Shown here in pieces: positions 17,727 to 28,378 of a stretch of 64,000 nucleotides of DNA. Position numbers and translations under genes: made by a program. Below the pieces are notes generated by a model. The model saw nothing but the letters and a program-made list of their open reading frames with translations, did not search any database and had not been told where the DNA came from. This stretch comes from Nitrosospira multiformis (lineage in GTDB: Bacteria > Pseudomonadota > Gammaproteobacteria > Burkholderiales > Nitrosomonadaceae), in the NCBI RefSeq assembly GCF_900110185.1, contig NZ_FOCT01000004.1:186001-250000 (forward strand). The letters are read 5' to 3'. How positions within the stretch are numbered: the stretch's first letter is position 1; the number at the start of each line of letters is the position of its first letter.

Positions 17727-18233
17727 ATGCTGAGCGAACAGGAGAGGAGAGAAATAGAAGCACATGCGCGGCACTATCCGAATAATCGGGCGGTATGCAT
17801 CGAGGCGCTCAAGATCGTACAGCAGCATCGCGGCTGGGTATCGAATGAGGGGATTGCCGATGTAGCCGAGGCGCTGCAGATGAAGCCGGCTGAACTGGAG
17901 AGCGTTGCAACCTTCTACAACATGATTTTCCGGAAGCCGGTAGGCAAGCACGTCATTTTGCTATGCGACAGCGTCAGTTGCTGGATTATGGGTTATGAAC
18001 GCCTGCGCCAGCACCTGGGAGACAGGCTGGGTATCAGGCCGGGTCAGACCACTGCCGACGGGCGCTTCACGTTGTTGCCGAACGTGTGCCTGGGTGCCTG
18101 CGACCATGCTCCTGTCATGATGGTGGATGAGGCGCATTATCAGGACCTGGATCCCGCCAGGATCGATGAAATTCTAGCAAGTTATCAACAGGAAGAAGAA
18201 AAATCGACCGATGGAAACGCCGCTCACTCATAA
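17727..18233 (+). CDS. nuoE: NADH-quinone oxidoreductase subunit E
   Basis: 168 aa, 24-kDa subunit of the NADH-oxidising module carrying [2Fe-2S] cluster N1a, bound by CDSVSC (~91-96) and CLGAC (~131-135). The N-terminal helical part (NRAVCIEALKIVQQHRGWVS, VATFYNMIF) is typical. SD GAGGGGA precedes ATG 17727. The 3' end overlaps nuoF by 23 bp. Length matches the E. coli subunit. Confidence 0.95.
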   Translation: MLSEQERREIEAHARHYPNNRAVCIEALKIVQQHRGWVSNEGIADVAEALQMKPAELESVATFYNMIFRKPVGKHVILLCDSVSCWIMGYERLRQHLGDRLGIRPGQTTADGRFTLLPNVCLGACDHAPVMMVDEAHYQDLDPARIDEILASYQQEEEKSTDGNAAHS

Positions 18234-19488
18234 CATTTCACCAGGCAGGGAGCCTCCAAATCTTGCGCAGTACGAGAAGGCGGGTGGTTATGCCGCGCTG
18301 CGCAAAGCTTTGAGTATGCCTCCAGCGGAAGTTCAGGCAGCGGTGAAGGAATCAAATCTGCGCGGGCGTGGTGGAGCGGGATTCCCCACTGCACAGAAAT
18401 GGAGTTTTGTGCCGATGGGCGATGATGCGCCGCGGCCCAAGTATCTCGTTTGCAATGCCGACGAGATGGAGCCGGGTACATTCAAGGATCGTATGTTGCT
18501 CGAAGGCGACCCCCACCAGTTGATCGAGGGCATTATCGTCAGCGCCTATGCGATCCAGGCCGATGTGGCTTACGTATTTCTGCGCTGGGCTTACAAATTG
18601 GCGGCCCGGCGCATGGAGGGGGCAATCGCTGAAGCATACCGCCATGGCTACCTGGGTAAAAATATCCTGGGCTCGGCATACAACCTGGAGATGCACCTGC
18701 ACGTCAGCGCCGGGCGCTACATGTGCGGGGAGGAGACTGCGCTGCTCAATGCCCTCGAAGGCAAGCGCGCCAATCCACGCGCCAAGCCTCCCTATCCCCA
18801 GGTGAGCGGCTTGTGGGGCAAGCCTACCATTGTCAATAACGTGGAAACTCTGTGCAACATTCCGCATATCGTGAACCACGGCGCCGAATGGTTCAAGAGC
18901 CTGAGCCGCAGCGACGACGGCGGAACCAAGCTGTACGGGGTAAGCGGGAGAGTGAAGAATCCCGGGCTATGGGAATTGCCCATGGGCACTTCCATGCGGG
19001 AGATTCTGGAAGAGCATGCGGGCGGCATGTGTGACGGCTATCAGTTTCGCGGGTTGCTGCCGGGGGGCGCTTCGACGGATTTTGTTACTGCCGAGCACCT
19101 CGACTTGGCGATGGATTTCGATTCGATGAAAAAAGCCGACAGCCGCCTCGGCACCGGCACCATGATTGTCCTTGATGACAAGACCTGTCCCGTTGGGATG
19201 CTGCTCAATCTGGAGCATTTTTTCGCTCAGGAGTCGTGCGGCTGGTGCACCCCTTGCTGGTCGGGGCTTTCCTGGATCGAACAGATATTGCAGGACATGG
19301 AGGAGGGTCGCGGCCGAGCTTCCGACCTTGAACTGCTGGAGTCCCATACGCGCCTCCTGGGTCCCGGACATACTTTCTGCGCTCTGGCGCCGGGGGCAGC
19401 CGAGCCGCTGCAAAGTGGCCTCAAGTATTTCCACGATGATTTCGAGCGCCATATCCATGAGAAACGCTGCCCCTGGAGTCAGATGTGA
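18211..19488 (+). CDS. nuoF: NADH-quinone oxidoreductase subunit F (NADH-binding)
   Basis: 425 aa; binds FMN and NADH and cluster N3. GRGGAGFPTAQKW (~51-63) is the NADH/FMN glycine-rich site; YLVCNADEMEPGTFKDR and GRYMCGEETALLNALEG follow; cluster N3 ligands are C-G-W-C-T-P-C (~346-352) and a later Cys in HTFCALAPG. A few residues shorter at the N-terminus than the E. coli protein. Start overlaps the nuoE 3' end. Confidence 0.96.
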   Translation: METPLTHNISPGREPPNLAQYEKAGGYAALRKALSMPPAEVQAAVKESNLRGRGGAGFPTAQKWSFVPMGDDAPRPKYLVCNADEMEPGTFKDRMLLEGDPHQLIEGIIVSAYAIQADVAYVFLRWAYKLAARRMEGAIAEAYRHGYLGKNILGSAYNLEMHLHVSAGRYMCGEETALLNALEGKRANPRAKPPYPQVSGLWGKPTIVNNVETLCNIPHIVNHGAEWFKSLSRSDDGGTKLYGVSGRVKNPGLWELPMGTSMREILEEHAGGMCDGYQFRGLLPGGASTDFVTAEHLDLAMDFDSMKKADSRLGTGTMIVLDDKTCPVGMLLNLEHFFAQESCGWCTPCWSGLSWIEQILQDMEEGRGRASDLELLESHTRLLGPGHTFCALAPGAAEPLQSGLKYFHDDFERHIHEKRCPWSQM

Positions 19489-19531
19489 GAGGTGAAACGG
19501 GAAATATAGCGAGGCTAGCAAGGCGAATGTG

Positions 19532-22399
19532 ATGACGACTATCCATATCGACAATCGTCCCTATCCTGCCAAAGATGGTGAGAATTTATTGCAGGAGTGC
19601 CTGTCGCTAGGATTCAACCTGCCTTATTTCTGCTGGCACCCTGCGCTCGGCGCGGTAGGCGCATGCCGCCAGTGCGCAATCAAGCAGTTCAAGAACGAGG
19701 AAGACAAGCACGGCAAGATTGTCATGGCGTGCATGACTGCTGCGAAAGACGGAATTCGGATTTCCATCGATGATCCCGAAGCGCGGGAATTTCGCGCGAG
19801 TGTGGCGGAATGGCTGATGGTGAATCACCCGCACGATTGCCCAGTGTGTGACGAGGGCGGCGAATGCCATCTGCAGGACATGACGGTCATGAATGGGCAT
19901 ATCTACCGTCGCTACCATGGCCGCAAGCGCACCTTCCACAACCAGAACCTTGGCCCGCTGGTCAACCACGAGATGAATCGCTGCATTCAATGCTATCGCT
20001 GCACGCGATTTTATCGTGAGTATGCCGGCGGTCGGGACCTGGATGCTCTAGTGCTGCGCAACCAGGTCTACTTCGGCCGCCATGAGGATGGCGTTCTCGA
20101 AAACGAGTTCAGCGGCAACCTGGTGGAGATTTGCCCTACCGGTGTTTTTACTGACAAGACACTGAAGCGGCATTATACGCGCAAGTGGGATTTGCAAACG
20201 GCGCCCTCGGTGTGTGTGCATTGCGGGCTGGGTTGCAACACCATTCCCGGCGAGCGTTACGGCACGTTGCGGCGCATCCGCAACCGCTTCAATGGTGCGG
20301 TAAATGGTTATTTCCTGTGCGACCGCGGTCGCTACGGTTACGAGTTTGTCAATAGCGGGCGCCGGGTCAGGCAACCCCTGCTGCGCAAAAATAGAACCCA
20401 ACTCCTGCAACCTGCCAGCAAACGCGGTGCACTTCAGCATCTTGGCGAAATGCTATCCGCCGGGGCTCGGGTGATCGGGATCGGTTCTCCGCGGGCTTCG
20501 ATCGAAGCTAATTTTGCGTTGCGCACCCTCGTTGGGCGCGACCAGTTTTATCTCGGAATATCTGAAAGGGATCTTCGCCTGCTTGCTTCCGTTCTGGATA
20601 TTTTAAAAAAAGGCCCTGCCCGCACCCCATCATTGCATGAAGTGGAGTTGGCGGATGCGGTGCTGGTATTGGGGGAGGATGTGGCCAATACTGCGCCCCG
20701 GCTCGGGCTGGCTCTGCGGCAGTCGGTGCGCCGGCAACCGGAAGAGATAGCGAAAAAAATGGGGATTCCGCTCTGGAATGATCATGCGGTGCGTGAGGCG
20801 ATGCAGGAAGAGCATGGGCCGTTGTTTATTGCCACCCTGGCGAATACCCGAATCGATGATATCGCCACCCGCACCTTCCGGGGACCTCCCGCTGAATTAG
20901 CCCGGCTGGGTCTCACAATAGCGCACGCGCTCGATCCGATCGCGCCCCAAGTACCCGGTTTATCCAATACGGCACAGGCATTGGCAGGTGCAATTGCCGA
21001 AAAGCTGAAGGCAGCAGAGCGCCCCCTGGTCATTTCCGGCATAGGTTGCGGGGACAAAGCCGTTGTTGAGGCAGCGGCCAATGTGACATGGGCGCTTTGC
21101 AACATGGGCCGTCCTGCCGAGCTCTGCTATGTAGTTCCCGAATGTAACAGTCTGGGCGCCACGATGCTCGGTGGCGGCAGTCTCGAAACCGCACTGGAAG
21201 CGATGAACGATGCTGCGGATATTCTCGTCATTCTCGAAAATGATCTTTATCGACGGGCGGATGCTGCCTTGGTTGATCGGCTTCTCGCTGCCGCACGGCA
21301 CATCGTGATGATCGATCACATCAAGCATGCAACCAGCGCGAAGGCTGACGTGGTGCTGCCGGCAGCGGCCTTTGCCGAGGCCGATGGTACCCTTGTGAAT
21401 AACGAAGGCCGGGCGCAACGGTTCTTTCAAGTATTTGTGCCCAGGGGTGAGATCGAAGGTGACATCAGGGGCGATACTCCACGCGATATTCCCGGCGATA
21501 TCCAGGAAAGCTGGCGCTGGATGCGGGACATCATGGTTGTGGGCCGCGGGGATGAAGGGCAATGGTCAAGCCTGGATGATGTCACTGCCGCCTGCGCCGC
21601 AGCGATTCCCTCCCTGGAACCCATTTTACGCGCCGCCCCCTCGGCGGCTTTCCGCATGGACGGACAGAAGATTCCGCGTGAATCCCATCGTTATAGCGGG
21701 CGCACTGCCATGCACGCCAATGTAAGCATCCACGAACCCGAACAGCCGCAGGACCTCGATACAGCCTTGGCATTTTCAATGGAAGGCTACGCGGGTCATC
21801 CGCCGCCGTCGCTTATTCCCCGGTTTTGGGCGCCCGGCTGGAATTCAATACAGGCGTTAAACAAATTCCAGGACGAAGTGGGTGGCCCGCTTTCCGGGGG
21901 CGATCCAGGCGAGCCCCTGATCGAGCCGACGCCAGGGAAAAAAGCTGCTTATTTTGAAAATATCCCGGCCGGCTTCGAGCCGCGCGTGGGTGAATGGCTG
22001 CTGTTGCCGTTGCACCACATCTTTGGTTCAGAGGAGTTGAGCATCCTCGCGCCCGGTATCGCCGAGCTCAGTGTCCAGCCCTATCTCGCGCTCAACCCGG
22101 AGGATGCAAGTAATCTCGGACTGACTGCCGGGGATGAGGTGCAGTTACGCTTGAGGCCGGAGGCGGATGCGCAGGTGGATGTTAAGGATGCTCAGGTGGA
22201 TGTTAAGGCAGATGACTCGGCGAACGTCACCACTACCGCTGAAATTTTCCGGCTACCGCTGCGCTTCGAGCCTGAGCTGCTGCACGGCACTGCGGGACTC
22301 CCTGCCGGCTTGACAGGTATGGGTAATCTTGGGGGAGTCGCCTTGCCAGCATGGGGCGAACTCAAGAAGGTGGAGAAGGGAAAGCAAATGGAAGGATAG
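19532..22399 (+). CDS. nuoG: NADH-quinone oxidoreductase subunit G
   Basis: 955 aa from ATG 19532 (a GTG directly before it is possible). Electron-wiring subunit: [2Fe-2S] N1b ligands in [17 protein letters not shown], the Cys/His [4Fe-4S] N5 site [15 protein letters not shown]4 in [14 protein letters not shown] with CPTG, and the extra N7 site CVHCGLGC ... C (~230-270) found in E. coli-type enzymes. The C-terminal two thirds is a molybdopterin-oxidoreductase-like fold without expected cofactor. Long for the family (usual ~770-910); the C-terminal part contains two perfect-reading repeats encoding DAQVDVK (22166-22207). Confidence 0.95.
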   Translation: MTTIHIDNRPYPAKDGENLLQECLSLGFNLPYFCWHPALGAVGACRQCAIKQFKNEEDKHGKIVMACMTAAKDGIRISIDDPEAREFRASVAEWLMVNHPHDCPVCDEGGECHLQDMTVMNGHIYRRYHGRKRTFHNQNLGPLVNHEMNRCIQCYRCTRFYREYAGGRDLDALVLRNQVYFGRHEDGVLENEFSGNLVEICPTGVFTDKTLKRHYTRKWDLQTAPSVCVHCGLGCNTIPGERYGTLRRIRNRFNGAVNGYFLCDRGRYGYEFVNSGRRVRQPLLRKNRTQLLQPASKRGALQHLGEMLSAGARVIGIGSPRASIEANFALRTLVGRDQFYLGISERDLRLLASVLDILKKGPARTPSLHEVELADAVLVLGEDVANTAPRLGLALRQSVRRQPEEIAKKMGIPLWNDHAVREAMQEEHGPLFIATLANTRIDDIATRTFRGPPAELARLGLTIAHALDPIAPQVPGLSNTAQALAGAIAEKLKAAERPLVISGIGCGDKAVVEAAANVTWALCNMGRPAELCYVVPECNSLGATMLGGGSLETALEAMNDAADILVILENDLYRRADAALVDRLLAAARHIVMIDHIKHATSAKADVVLPAAAFAEADGTLVNNEGRAQRFFQVFVPRGEIEGDIRGDTPRDIPGDIQESWRWMRDIMVVGRGDEGQWSSLDDVTAACAAAIPSLEPILRAAPSAAFRMDGQKIPRESHRYSGRTAMHANVSIHEPEQPQDLDTALAFSMEGYAGHPPPSLIPRFWAPGWNSIQALNKFQDEVGGPLSGGDPGEPLIEPTPGKKAAYFENIPAGFEPRVGEWLLLPLHHIFGSEELSILAPGIAELSVQPYLALNPEDASNLGLTAGDEVQLRLRPEADAQVDVKDAQVDVKADDSANVTTTAEIFRLPLRFEPELLHGTAGLPAGLTGMGNLGGVALPAWGELKKVEKGKQMEG
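22166..22207 (+). repeat. 21-bp tandem duplication inside nuoG
   Basis: Two adjacent 21-bp units (22166-22186 and 22187-22207) differ at a single base and encode DAQVDVK twice. In frame, in a surface-like polar segment near the NuoG C-terminus. Confidence 0.9.
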
Positions 22400-22419
22400 A
22401 TAGAGGAAAGAAGCCACAA

Positions 22420-23400
22420 ATGGATTTAGCCATGAATAGTGGATTCAGCCATGAATGGGCCGCCATCTGGGTGAACCTGATCTTGATCCTGGCCGTCTTG
22501 TTTGCTTTCTCGGCGATGCTGTCCTGGATCGAGCGCCGCCTGCTCGGCCTGTGGCAGGATCGCTGTGGGCCCAACCGGGTAGGGCCGTTCGGGGTTCTGC
22601 AAATTGTCGCCGATTCGATCAAGCTTCTTACCAAGGAGGATTGGATACCTCCCTTTGCAGATAGGGCGGTGTTCGTGCTGGCGCCGGCAATCGTTGCCGT
22701 CACCACACTGCTTGCGTTTGCCGTCGTACCCATCGCGCCGGGCCTCGGCGTGGTCGATCTGAACATCGGATTATTGTTTTTTCTCGCCATGTCTTCGCTT
22801 GGCGTCTATAGCATCGTGCTGGGCGGATGGGCGTCCAACAACAAATATTCGCTGCTTGGCGGTTTTCGCGCGGCAGCACAGATGTTGAGCTACGAGGTCT
22901 TCATGGGCCTGGCGCTCATGGGTGTCGTCATGCTTGCAGGTTCATTCAACCTGCGCGATATCGTGGCTGCTCAGGAAAATCTCTGGTTCTGCATTCCGCA
23001 GATCCTCGGTCTGGCAACTTTTGCCGTTGCCGGCATTGCTGAGGCGCGCAGGCTTCCTTTCGATTTGCCCGAGTCGGAGAACGAGCTGGTCGCGGGCTTT
23101 CATACTGAATATTCCAGCATGAAGTTCGGGCTGTTTTTCATTGGCGAATACGTCGGTATCACCCTTATCTCGGCAATGATCGTCACATTATTCTTTGGCG
23201 GGTGGCTGGGCCCACTGCTGCCTCCACTGGTTTGGTTTCTGCTCAAGACTCTTATCGTCATCGTCTGCTTCGTCCTGCTGCGGGCGGCATTGCCACGCCC
23301 CCGTTACGACCAACTGATGACCTACGGCTGGAAAGTCATGCTGCCAGTCACGCTGGTCAATTTGTTGATCACCGGCGCAGTCGTATTGTCAGCGGCATAG
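22420..23400 (+). CDS. nuoH: NADH-quinone oxidoreductase subunit H
   Basis: 326 aa from ATG 22420, preceded by GAGGAAA; upstream in-frame codons overlap nuoG and are not needed. Membrane subunit at the quinone tunnel, about eight helices. Conserved loops: [39 protein letters not shown] segment, [29 protein letters not shown]. Length equals the E. coli subunit. Confidence 0.95.
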   Translation: MDLAMNSGFSHEWAAIWVNLILILAVLFAFSAMLSWIERRLLGLWQDRCGPNRVGPFGVLQIVADSIKLLTKEDWIPPFADRAVFVLAPAIVAVTTLLAFAVVPIAPGLGVVDLNIGLLFFLAMSSLGVYSIVLGGWASNNKYSLLGGFRAAAQMLSYEVFMGLALMGVVMLAGSFNLRDIVAAQENLWFCIPQILGLATFAVAGIAEARRLPFDLPESENELVAGFHTEYSSMKFGLFFIGEYVGITLISAMIVTLFFGGWLGPLLPPLVWFLLKTLIVIVCFVLLRAALPRPRYDQLMTYGWKVMLPVTLVNLLITGAVVLSAA

Positions 23401-23430
23401 CCCGTTCATTTAGAACTTGGGAGAAGATGC

Positions 23431-23946
23431 ATGTGGAATTCTCTGAAGACAATGTGGATCGTTTTTCTGCACATGTTCCACCGCCGCGCAACCATTCAAT
23501 ACCCGGACGAGAAACCCAACATCCCGCCGCGCTGGCGCGGACGCATCATTCTAAGCCGCGATCCGGACGGTGAGGAACGCTGCGTCGCATGCTACCTCTG
23601 CGCGGCAGCCTGTCCAGTGGATTGCATTGCGCTTCAGGCCACCGAAGATGAGCACGAACGCCGTTACCCCGAGTTCTTCCGCATCAATTTTTCGCGCTGC
23701 ATTTTTTGCGGATATTGCGAAGAGGCCTGTCCTACCGACGCGATCCAGCTTACGCCGGATTTTGAAATGGGCGAGTACAACCGGAAAAACCTGGTGTATG
23801 AAAAAGAGGACCTGCTAATCGATGGCACCGGCAAATACCCCGGCTATAACTTCTACCGGGTGGCGGGAGTCACAATCGGAGGAAAAAACAAGGGCGAAGC
23901 CGAGAATGAAGCATCTCCGGTAGATCCGCATTCGCTATTGCCTTGA
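23431..23946 (+). CDS. nuoI: NADH-quinone oxidoreductase subunit I
   Basis: 171 aa; two [4Fe-4S] clusters (N6a, N6b) bound by [12 protein letters not shown] (~51-62) and [12 protein letters not shown] (~90-101), each with the ferredoxin CxxCxxCxxxCP pattern. Links NuoG to NuoB electrically at the membrane interface. SD GGGAGAAG precedes the ATG; 30 bp after nuoH. Confidence 0.96.
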   Translation: MWNSLKTMWIVFLHMFHRRATIQYPDEKPNIPPRWRGRIILSRDPDGEERCVACYLCAAACPVDCIALQATEDEHERRYPEFFRINFSRCIFCGYCEEACPTDAIQLTPDFEMGEYNRKNLVYEKEDLLIDGTGKYPGYNFYRVAGVTIGGKNKGEAENEASPVDPHSLLP

Positions 23947-23993
23947 TTCGTACCTTAATTACGTATCTTTGATTACTGATTCAGGAGGAGGCT

Positions 23994-24560
23994 ATGGAAG
24001 CGACATTCTACTTGTCCGGATTGATTGCCGTCGCAGCCACGCTGATGGTCGTTACGCGGGCGAGCGCCGTACATGCATTGCTCTACCTGATCGTCTCCCT
24101 GCTTGCGGTGGCGATCATCTTTTTTGTGCTGGGGGCGCCGTTTGTCGCCGCACTGGAGGTCATCATTTACGCAGGTGCTGTCATGGTGCTGTTCGTGTTC
24201 GTGATCATGATGCTCAATCTTGGCAAAGCTGCCGCGGTTAAGGAGCGTGAATGGTTGAGTCCCGGCATGTGGGTGGGACCCTCCATACTGTCGGCATTGC
24301 TCCTGGCAGAACTGATTTTTATCCTTGTTCAGAATGTACAGGATGGGCAGAGCGTATATGGCGGCACCGCAATTTCCAGCGGGGCCGTGATCGATTCGAA
24401 AGAAGTTGGCATCGCGCTCTTCGGACCCTATCTCCTCGGTGTTGAGCTGGCATCGCTGCTGCTGCTGGCGGGGTTGGTCGGCGCCTGTCACCTCGGCTGG
24501 CACACCGACCTGCGTTTCGGTTCACATTCGGCGTCCCGTTCGGATGGGGCGCGGTCATGA
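23994..24560 (+). CDS. nuoJ: NADH-quinone oxidoreductase subunit J
   Basis: 188 aa, five membrane helices, contributing to the proton channel beside NuoK. Helices begin near residues 3, 28, 54 ([20 protein letters not shown], with the conserved YAGA pi-bulge helix), 88 and 140. SD AGGAGG immediately upstream of ATG. Stop overlaps nuoK as ATGA. Confidence 0.95.
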   Translation: MEATFYLSGLIAVAATLMVVTRASAVHALLYLIVSLLAVAIIFFVLGAPFVAALEVIIYAGAVMVLFVFVIMMLNLGKAAAVKEREWLSPGMWVGPSILSALLLAELIFILVQNVQDGQSVYGGTAISSGAVIDSKEVGIALFGPYLLGVELASLLLLAGLVGACHLGWHTDLRFGSHSASRSDGARS

Positions 24561-24904
24561 CGACGGCTGAGGCTATGTCCGCCGCTGCCGCGAACGCGGC
24601 CACTATTCCCATGCATCATGGCCTGCTGTTCGCTGCAATCCTCTTCGCGCTAGGAATGATCGGCATTCTTGTACGGCGCAACCTGATTTTTATCCTGATG
24701 TCGGTCGAGATCATGCTGAATGCTGCCGGGCTTGCCTTCGTGGTGGCCGGTTCACACTGGGCGCAGGCCGACGGCCAGGTGATGTTCATCTTTATCCTGT
24801 CAGTGGCGGCGGCCGAAGTCTCTGTCGGCCTGGCACTGCTGCTGCTGTTGCACCGCCGCTTCCAGACACTTGATGCCGATGCGGTAAGTCAGATGCGGGG
24901 ATGA
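24557..24904 (+). CDS. nuoK: NADH-quinone oxidoreductase subunit K
   Basis: 115 aa with three helices; conserved membrane Glu residues in [11 protein letters not shown] and [13 protein letters not shown]. From residue ~19 ([15 protein letters not shown]) to the C-terminus VSQMRG it closely follows the E. coli subunit, which is ~100 aa; the extra ~15 N-terminal residues start at the ATGA overlap with nuoJ. An internal ATG start would also give a functional length. Confidence 0.95.
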   Translation: MTTAEAMSAAAANAATIPMHHGLLFAAILFALGMIGILVRRNLIFILMSVEIMLNAAGLAFVVAGSHWAQADGQVMFIFILSVAAAEVSVGLALLLLLHRRFQTLDADAVSQMRG

Positions 24905-24905
24905 C

Positions 24906-26879
24906 GTGTTGCCCCTGCTGTGGCTTATTCCCACGCTGCCTCTAGCTGGCTTCCTGCTGCTGGCGCTAGGTGGAAACCATTTGGGGCATCGCAGTATTGC
25001 GGTAATCGGAACGGGATCTGTAGCCCTCTCGGCACTCATTGCCGTCCTGATCGGGATCGACTTTATCGCTGCGCCGCCGCCGGGTTTTGTTTTCCGGCAG
25101 GAAGCATGGACCTGGATTGCTGTGGTCGGTTTCTCGCCAGGGATTGTCTTTTATCTTGACGCGTTATCACTGGTGATGGTCCTGGTCGTGACTGTCATCA
25201 GTTTCCTAATACACCTCTATTCCACGGAGTTCATGAGCCGAGATGAGGGCTATGCGCGCTTTTTCGCCTATATGAATCTCTTCGTCGGCTCAATGTGCAT
25301 CCTGGTTCTTGCCGACAATCTGCTGTTTCTTTATCTGGGCTGGGAAGGGGTGGGACTTTGCAGCTATCTACTGATCGGATTCTGGTATCGGGACCCTGCC
25401 AACGGGCGTGCGGCGCGCAAAGCATTTATCGTGACCCGGTTCGGCGATACCTCCATGGCGATCGGCTTTTTTCTGCTGTTCACTCATCTGGGAACTCTTG
25501 ATATCCAGCCCTTGATGCAGCGCGTGACGCAGCAGTGGCCGGAGGGGTCGGAGCTCGCTATTCTCGCTGCGGCACTTCTGCTTGGCGGTGCGGCGGGCAA
25601 ATCCGCCCAGCTCCCGCTACAGACGTGGCTGCCTGACGCAATGGCCGGCCCTACACCGGTGAGCGCGCTGATGCATGCGGCAACCATGGTAACAGCAGGC
25701 GTATATCTGATCGCCCGCACGCACGCGCTCTTTGCGCTTGCGCCGGCAGTGCAGCTTGCGGTAGCAGCGATCGGCGCCCTTACCCTGCTGCTTGCGGGAT
25801 TCAGTGCGCTTGTGCAAAACGACATCAAGCGGGTGTTGGCCTATTCAACTATTAGCCAGCTGGGTTATATGTTCCTTGCTCTGGGAGTAGGCGCCTGGTC
25901 AGCCGCCATCTTTCATCTGGTGACGCACGCCTTCTTCAAGGCTTTGCTGTTCCTGAGCGCCGGCGTGGTCATCATGAGCCTGCACGAGGAACATGATATT
26001 TTCCGGATGGGTGCACTGAGGAAAAAACTTCCCGTCGCATTCTGGACTTTTCTGATTGGCAGCGCATCGCTTGCGGCGCTGCCGCTCGTTACTGCGGGCT
26101 TTTACAGCAAAGACCTGATTCTTTGGCAGGTCTGGTCATCAACAGGAGGGAATCCATGGTTATGGGCCGCGGGATGGGGAGGTGCGATATTGACTGGCCT
26201 CTACATCTTTCGCGTGGTGTTTCTCGTTTTTTTTGGCGAAGCGAGGACTGCGGCGCCTCCCAAAACCAGACGGCCAGGGCTGCGCATAACCATACCGCTC
26301 ATCGTTCTTGCGGCACTCTCTCTGGTCGGTGGATGGATTGAAACTCCACCTTTTCTCGGAAATTTAACACTATTTTCCGATTTTGTTCAGCATGCCTTGC
26401 CGCCGACCCGGGTCGTTCACGAGGGTAAAAATGACGAAACCCTTCTGAGTCTGCTTGCAATTGCTGCCTCTCTTGGGGGCATGGCATTGGCGTACCTGTT
26501 GTTTTTGAGATATCCCGCCTTTCTCCATGGACTGATGCTGATCCCGGCACTGGCAAGACTCCAGAAGTTCTGGCATTTAGGCTGGGGTTTCGACCGTTTT
26601 TACGAGTTCATGTTCGTCCGGCCCTATCTCTGGCTTGCGCACGTCGATCAGCGTGACGTGATCGACAATATCTACCGCATGGCGATTTCATGCACACTCA
26701 GGTGGCTCCAGAAGGTCGATCGGCACGACAGGATCGACAATATCTACAGCGGCCTGGCCGAGCTTTGTCTGTTTCTCCATCGCACCTTGAGTGCAACGCA
26801 AAACGGACAGGTACGTCGCTACGCGGCAGCGATTGCAGCCGGATCGCTCGGTATTATATTCATGGGGGTATTCGCATGA
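24906..26879 (+). CDS. nuoL: NADH-quinone oxidoreductase subunit L
   Basis: 657 aa, the distal antiporter-like proton-pumping subunit with ~15 helices and the long lateral helix. Recognisable: LFLYLGWEGVGLCSYLLIGFW, LQTWLPDAMAGPTPVSALMHA, RVLAYSTISQLGYMFLALG, FFKALLFLSAGVVI. GTG start one base after the nuoK stop; the 3' end overlaps nuoM as ATGA. Near the C-terminus the phrase DNIY recurs 23 residues apart within similar contexts, suggesting a small internal duplication. Confidence 0.95.
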   Translation: MLPLLWLIPTLPLAGFLLLALGGNHLGHRSIAVIGTGSVALSALIAVLIGIDFIAAPPPGFVFRQEAWTWIAVVGFSPGIVFYLDALSLVMVLVVTVISFLIHLYSTEFMSRDEGYARFFAYMNLFVGSMCILVLADNLLFLYLGWEGVGLCSYLLIGFWYRDPANGRAARKAFIVTRFGDTSMAIGFFLLFTHLGTLDIQPLMQRVTQQWPEGSELAILAAALLLGGAAGKSAQLPLQTWLPDAMAGPTPVSALMHAATMVTAGVYLIARTHALFALAPAVQLAVAAIGALTLLLAGFSALVQNDIKRVLAYSTISQLGYMFLALGVGAWSAAIFHLVTHAFFKALLFLSAGVVIMSLHEEHDIFRMGALRKKLPVAFWTFLIGSASLAALPLVTAGFYSKDLILWQVWSSTGGNPWLWAAGWGGAILTGLYIFRVVFLVFFGEARTAAPPKTRRPGLRITIPLIVLAALSLVGGWIETPPFLGNLTLFSDFVQHALPPTRVVHEGKNDETLLSLLAIAASLGGMALAYLLFLRYPAFLHGLMLIPALARLQKFWHLGWGFDRFYEFMFVRPYLWLAHVDQRDVIDNIYRMAISCTLRWLQKVDRHDRIDNIYSGLAELCLFLHRTLSATQNGQVRRYAAAIAAGSLGIIFMGVFA

Positions 26880-28378
26880 TCCTCGCTGCATTGATTTTCA
26901 TCCTGGTGGCGGGCGGTTTGCTGTCATGGATAGCGGATCGCTGGCATCCGGGCGCCGCAAAGTGGCTCGCATTGGCCACAGTGGGCATCGAGTTCGTATT
27001 GGCGATATGGCTTTGGCTGCAGTCTGCCAGCGCTATGGCTCTTCCCGCTCACGGGCGGTGGCTTGCCGAGACCCGGGCGGAGTGGATTCCGCGTTTCGGG
27101 GTGAGCTTTCATCTGGCTATGGATGGAATAAGCCTCATCCTGGTCGTGCTGACCGCTTTTCTGGGGATAGTATCGGTGGCCTGTTCCTGGACGGAAATCC
27201 AGAAGCGTACCGGATTCTTTTACTTCAACCTGCTATGGACTGTGGCAGGGGCGATCGGTGTATTCCTTGCGCTGGACCTGTTTCTGTTTTTCTTCTTCTG
27301 GGAGCTGATGCTGGTGCCGATGTATTTCCTGATTGGGATCTGGGGCCATGAGAATCGGCAGTATGCATCGATCAAGTTCTTCATTTTCGCGCAGGGGAGC
27401 GGTATGTTCATGCTGGTAGCAATTCTTGCGCTGGTATTCCTCCATTACCGCAGTACAGGAGTCCTGACATTCGATTATTTCGAGCTGTTGAATACGACGA
27501 TGTCCCCCTCCACCGAGCTGTGGATCATGCTCGGCTTTTTCATTGCGTTCGCAGTCAAGACGCCCATCGTGCCATTTCACATCTGGCTGCCGGATGCACA
27601 TACCGAGGCGCCGACAGCAGGAAGCGTGATTCTTGCAGGCGTGCTGCTGAAAACAGGAGCCTACGGGCTATTGCGCTTTATTGTTCCGCTATTTCCCGAG
27701 GCCGCGACTTATTTTGCCCCGGTGGCGATGGTGTTGGGAGCAACCGGAGTTCTCTATGGCGCTTTCCTAGCCTTCGCCCAGACGGATTTCAAGCGCCTCG
27801 TGGCCTACACCAGCGTGAGTCACCTGGGCTTTGCGGTGCTCGGGATATTCGCCTGGAATCCCTGGTCGCTTGGAGGGGCTGTGATGCAGATGATCGCGCA
27901 TGGCATCAGTACGGGAGCACTGTTTGTAATCGCAGGCATTTTGCAGGAACGGACCCACACACGCGATATGCGTCGCTTTGAAGGCCTGTGGAGCGTCATG
28001 CCGCGGCTGGCGGCAATGGGATTGTTTTTTGCCATTGCCGCGCTTGGGTTGCCGGGAATGGGTAATTTCGTCGGGGAATTCCTGGTGCTGATGGGATTAT
28101 CCAGCACCAGCAGTGTGCTGGCAGCCGTCGCGACTGTGGTATTTGTCGCCAGCGTCGTGTATGCGCTTGCGCTGGTGCAGAAAACTTTTCATGGCGAGAA
28201 TACGCACGGTTGGCAACTCCGTGATCTGTCCGGCCGGGAAATGGCGACCCTGTATTCAATGGCAGCCATTACCTTATGGCTGGGGTTGTATCCGCAGCCG
28301 GTACTGAATGCCGCGCCAAACACCGCAAATAGTCTGCCTTCGATTGCTGTCACTCGCCATGAGATCAATGTGGAATGA
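26876..28378 (+). CDS. nuoM: NADH-quinone oxidoreductase subunit M
   Basis: 500 aa from ATG 26876, which overlaps the nuoL stop; an open frame extends 62 codons upstream inside nuoL but is not used. Antiporter-like proton pump with ~14 helices: FFFWELMLVPMYFLIGIWG (conserved Glu), PFHIWLPDAHTEAPTAGSV, LVAYTSVSHLGFAVLGIF. The 3' end overlaps nuoN by 4 bp. Confidence 0.96.
   Translation: MILAALIFILVAGGLLSWIADRWHPGAAKWLALATVGIEFVLAIWLWLQSASAMALPAHGRWLAETRAEWIPRFGVSFHLAMDGISLILVVLTAFLGIVSVACSWTEIQKRTGFFYFNLLWTVAGAIGVFLALDLFLFFFFWELMLVPMYFLIGIWGHENRQYASIKFFIFAQGSGMFMLVAILALVFLHYRSTGVLTFDYFELLNTTMSPSTELWIMLGFFIAFAVKTPIVPFHIWLPDAHTEAPTAGSVILAGVLLKTGAYGLLRFIVPLFPEAATYFAPVAMVLGATGVLYGAFLAFAQTDFKRLVAYTSVSHLGFAVLGIFAWNPWSLGGAVMQMIAHGISTGALFVIAGILQERTHTRDMRRFEGLWSVMPRLAAMGLFFAIAALGLPGMGNFVGEFLVLMGLSSTSSVLAAVATVVFVASVVYALALVQKTFHGENTHGWQLRDLSGREMATLYSMAAITLWLGLYPQPVLNAAPNTANSLPSIAVTRHEINVE

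Noticed and set aside
16345..17763. 472-codon minus-strand frame opposite nuoCD
   Set aside because: Antisense to a conserved gene, His-rich nonsense composition, no family.
26690..28378. nuoM with a start 62 codons upstream inside nuoL
   Set aside because: The 4-bp overlap start at 26876 gives the family-typical N-terminus; the extra part is nuoL read in another frame.
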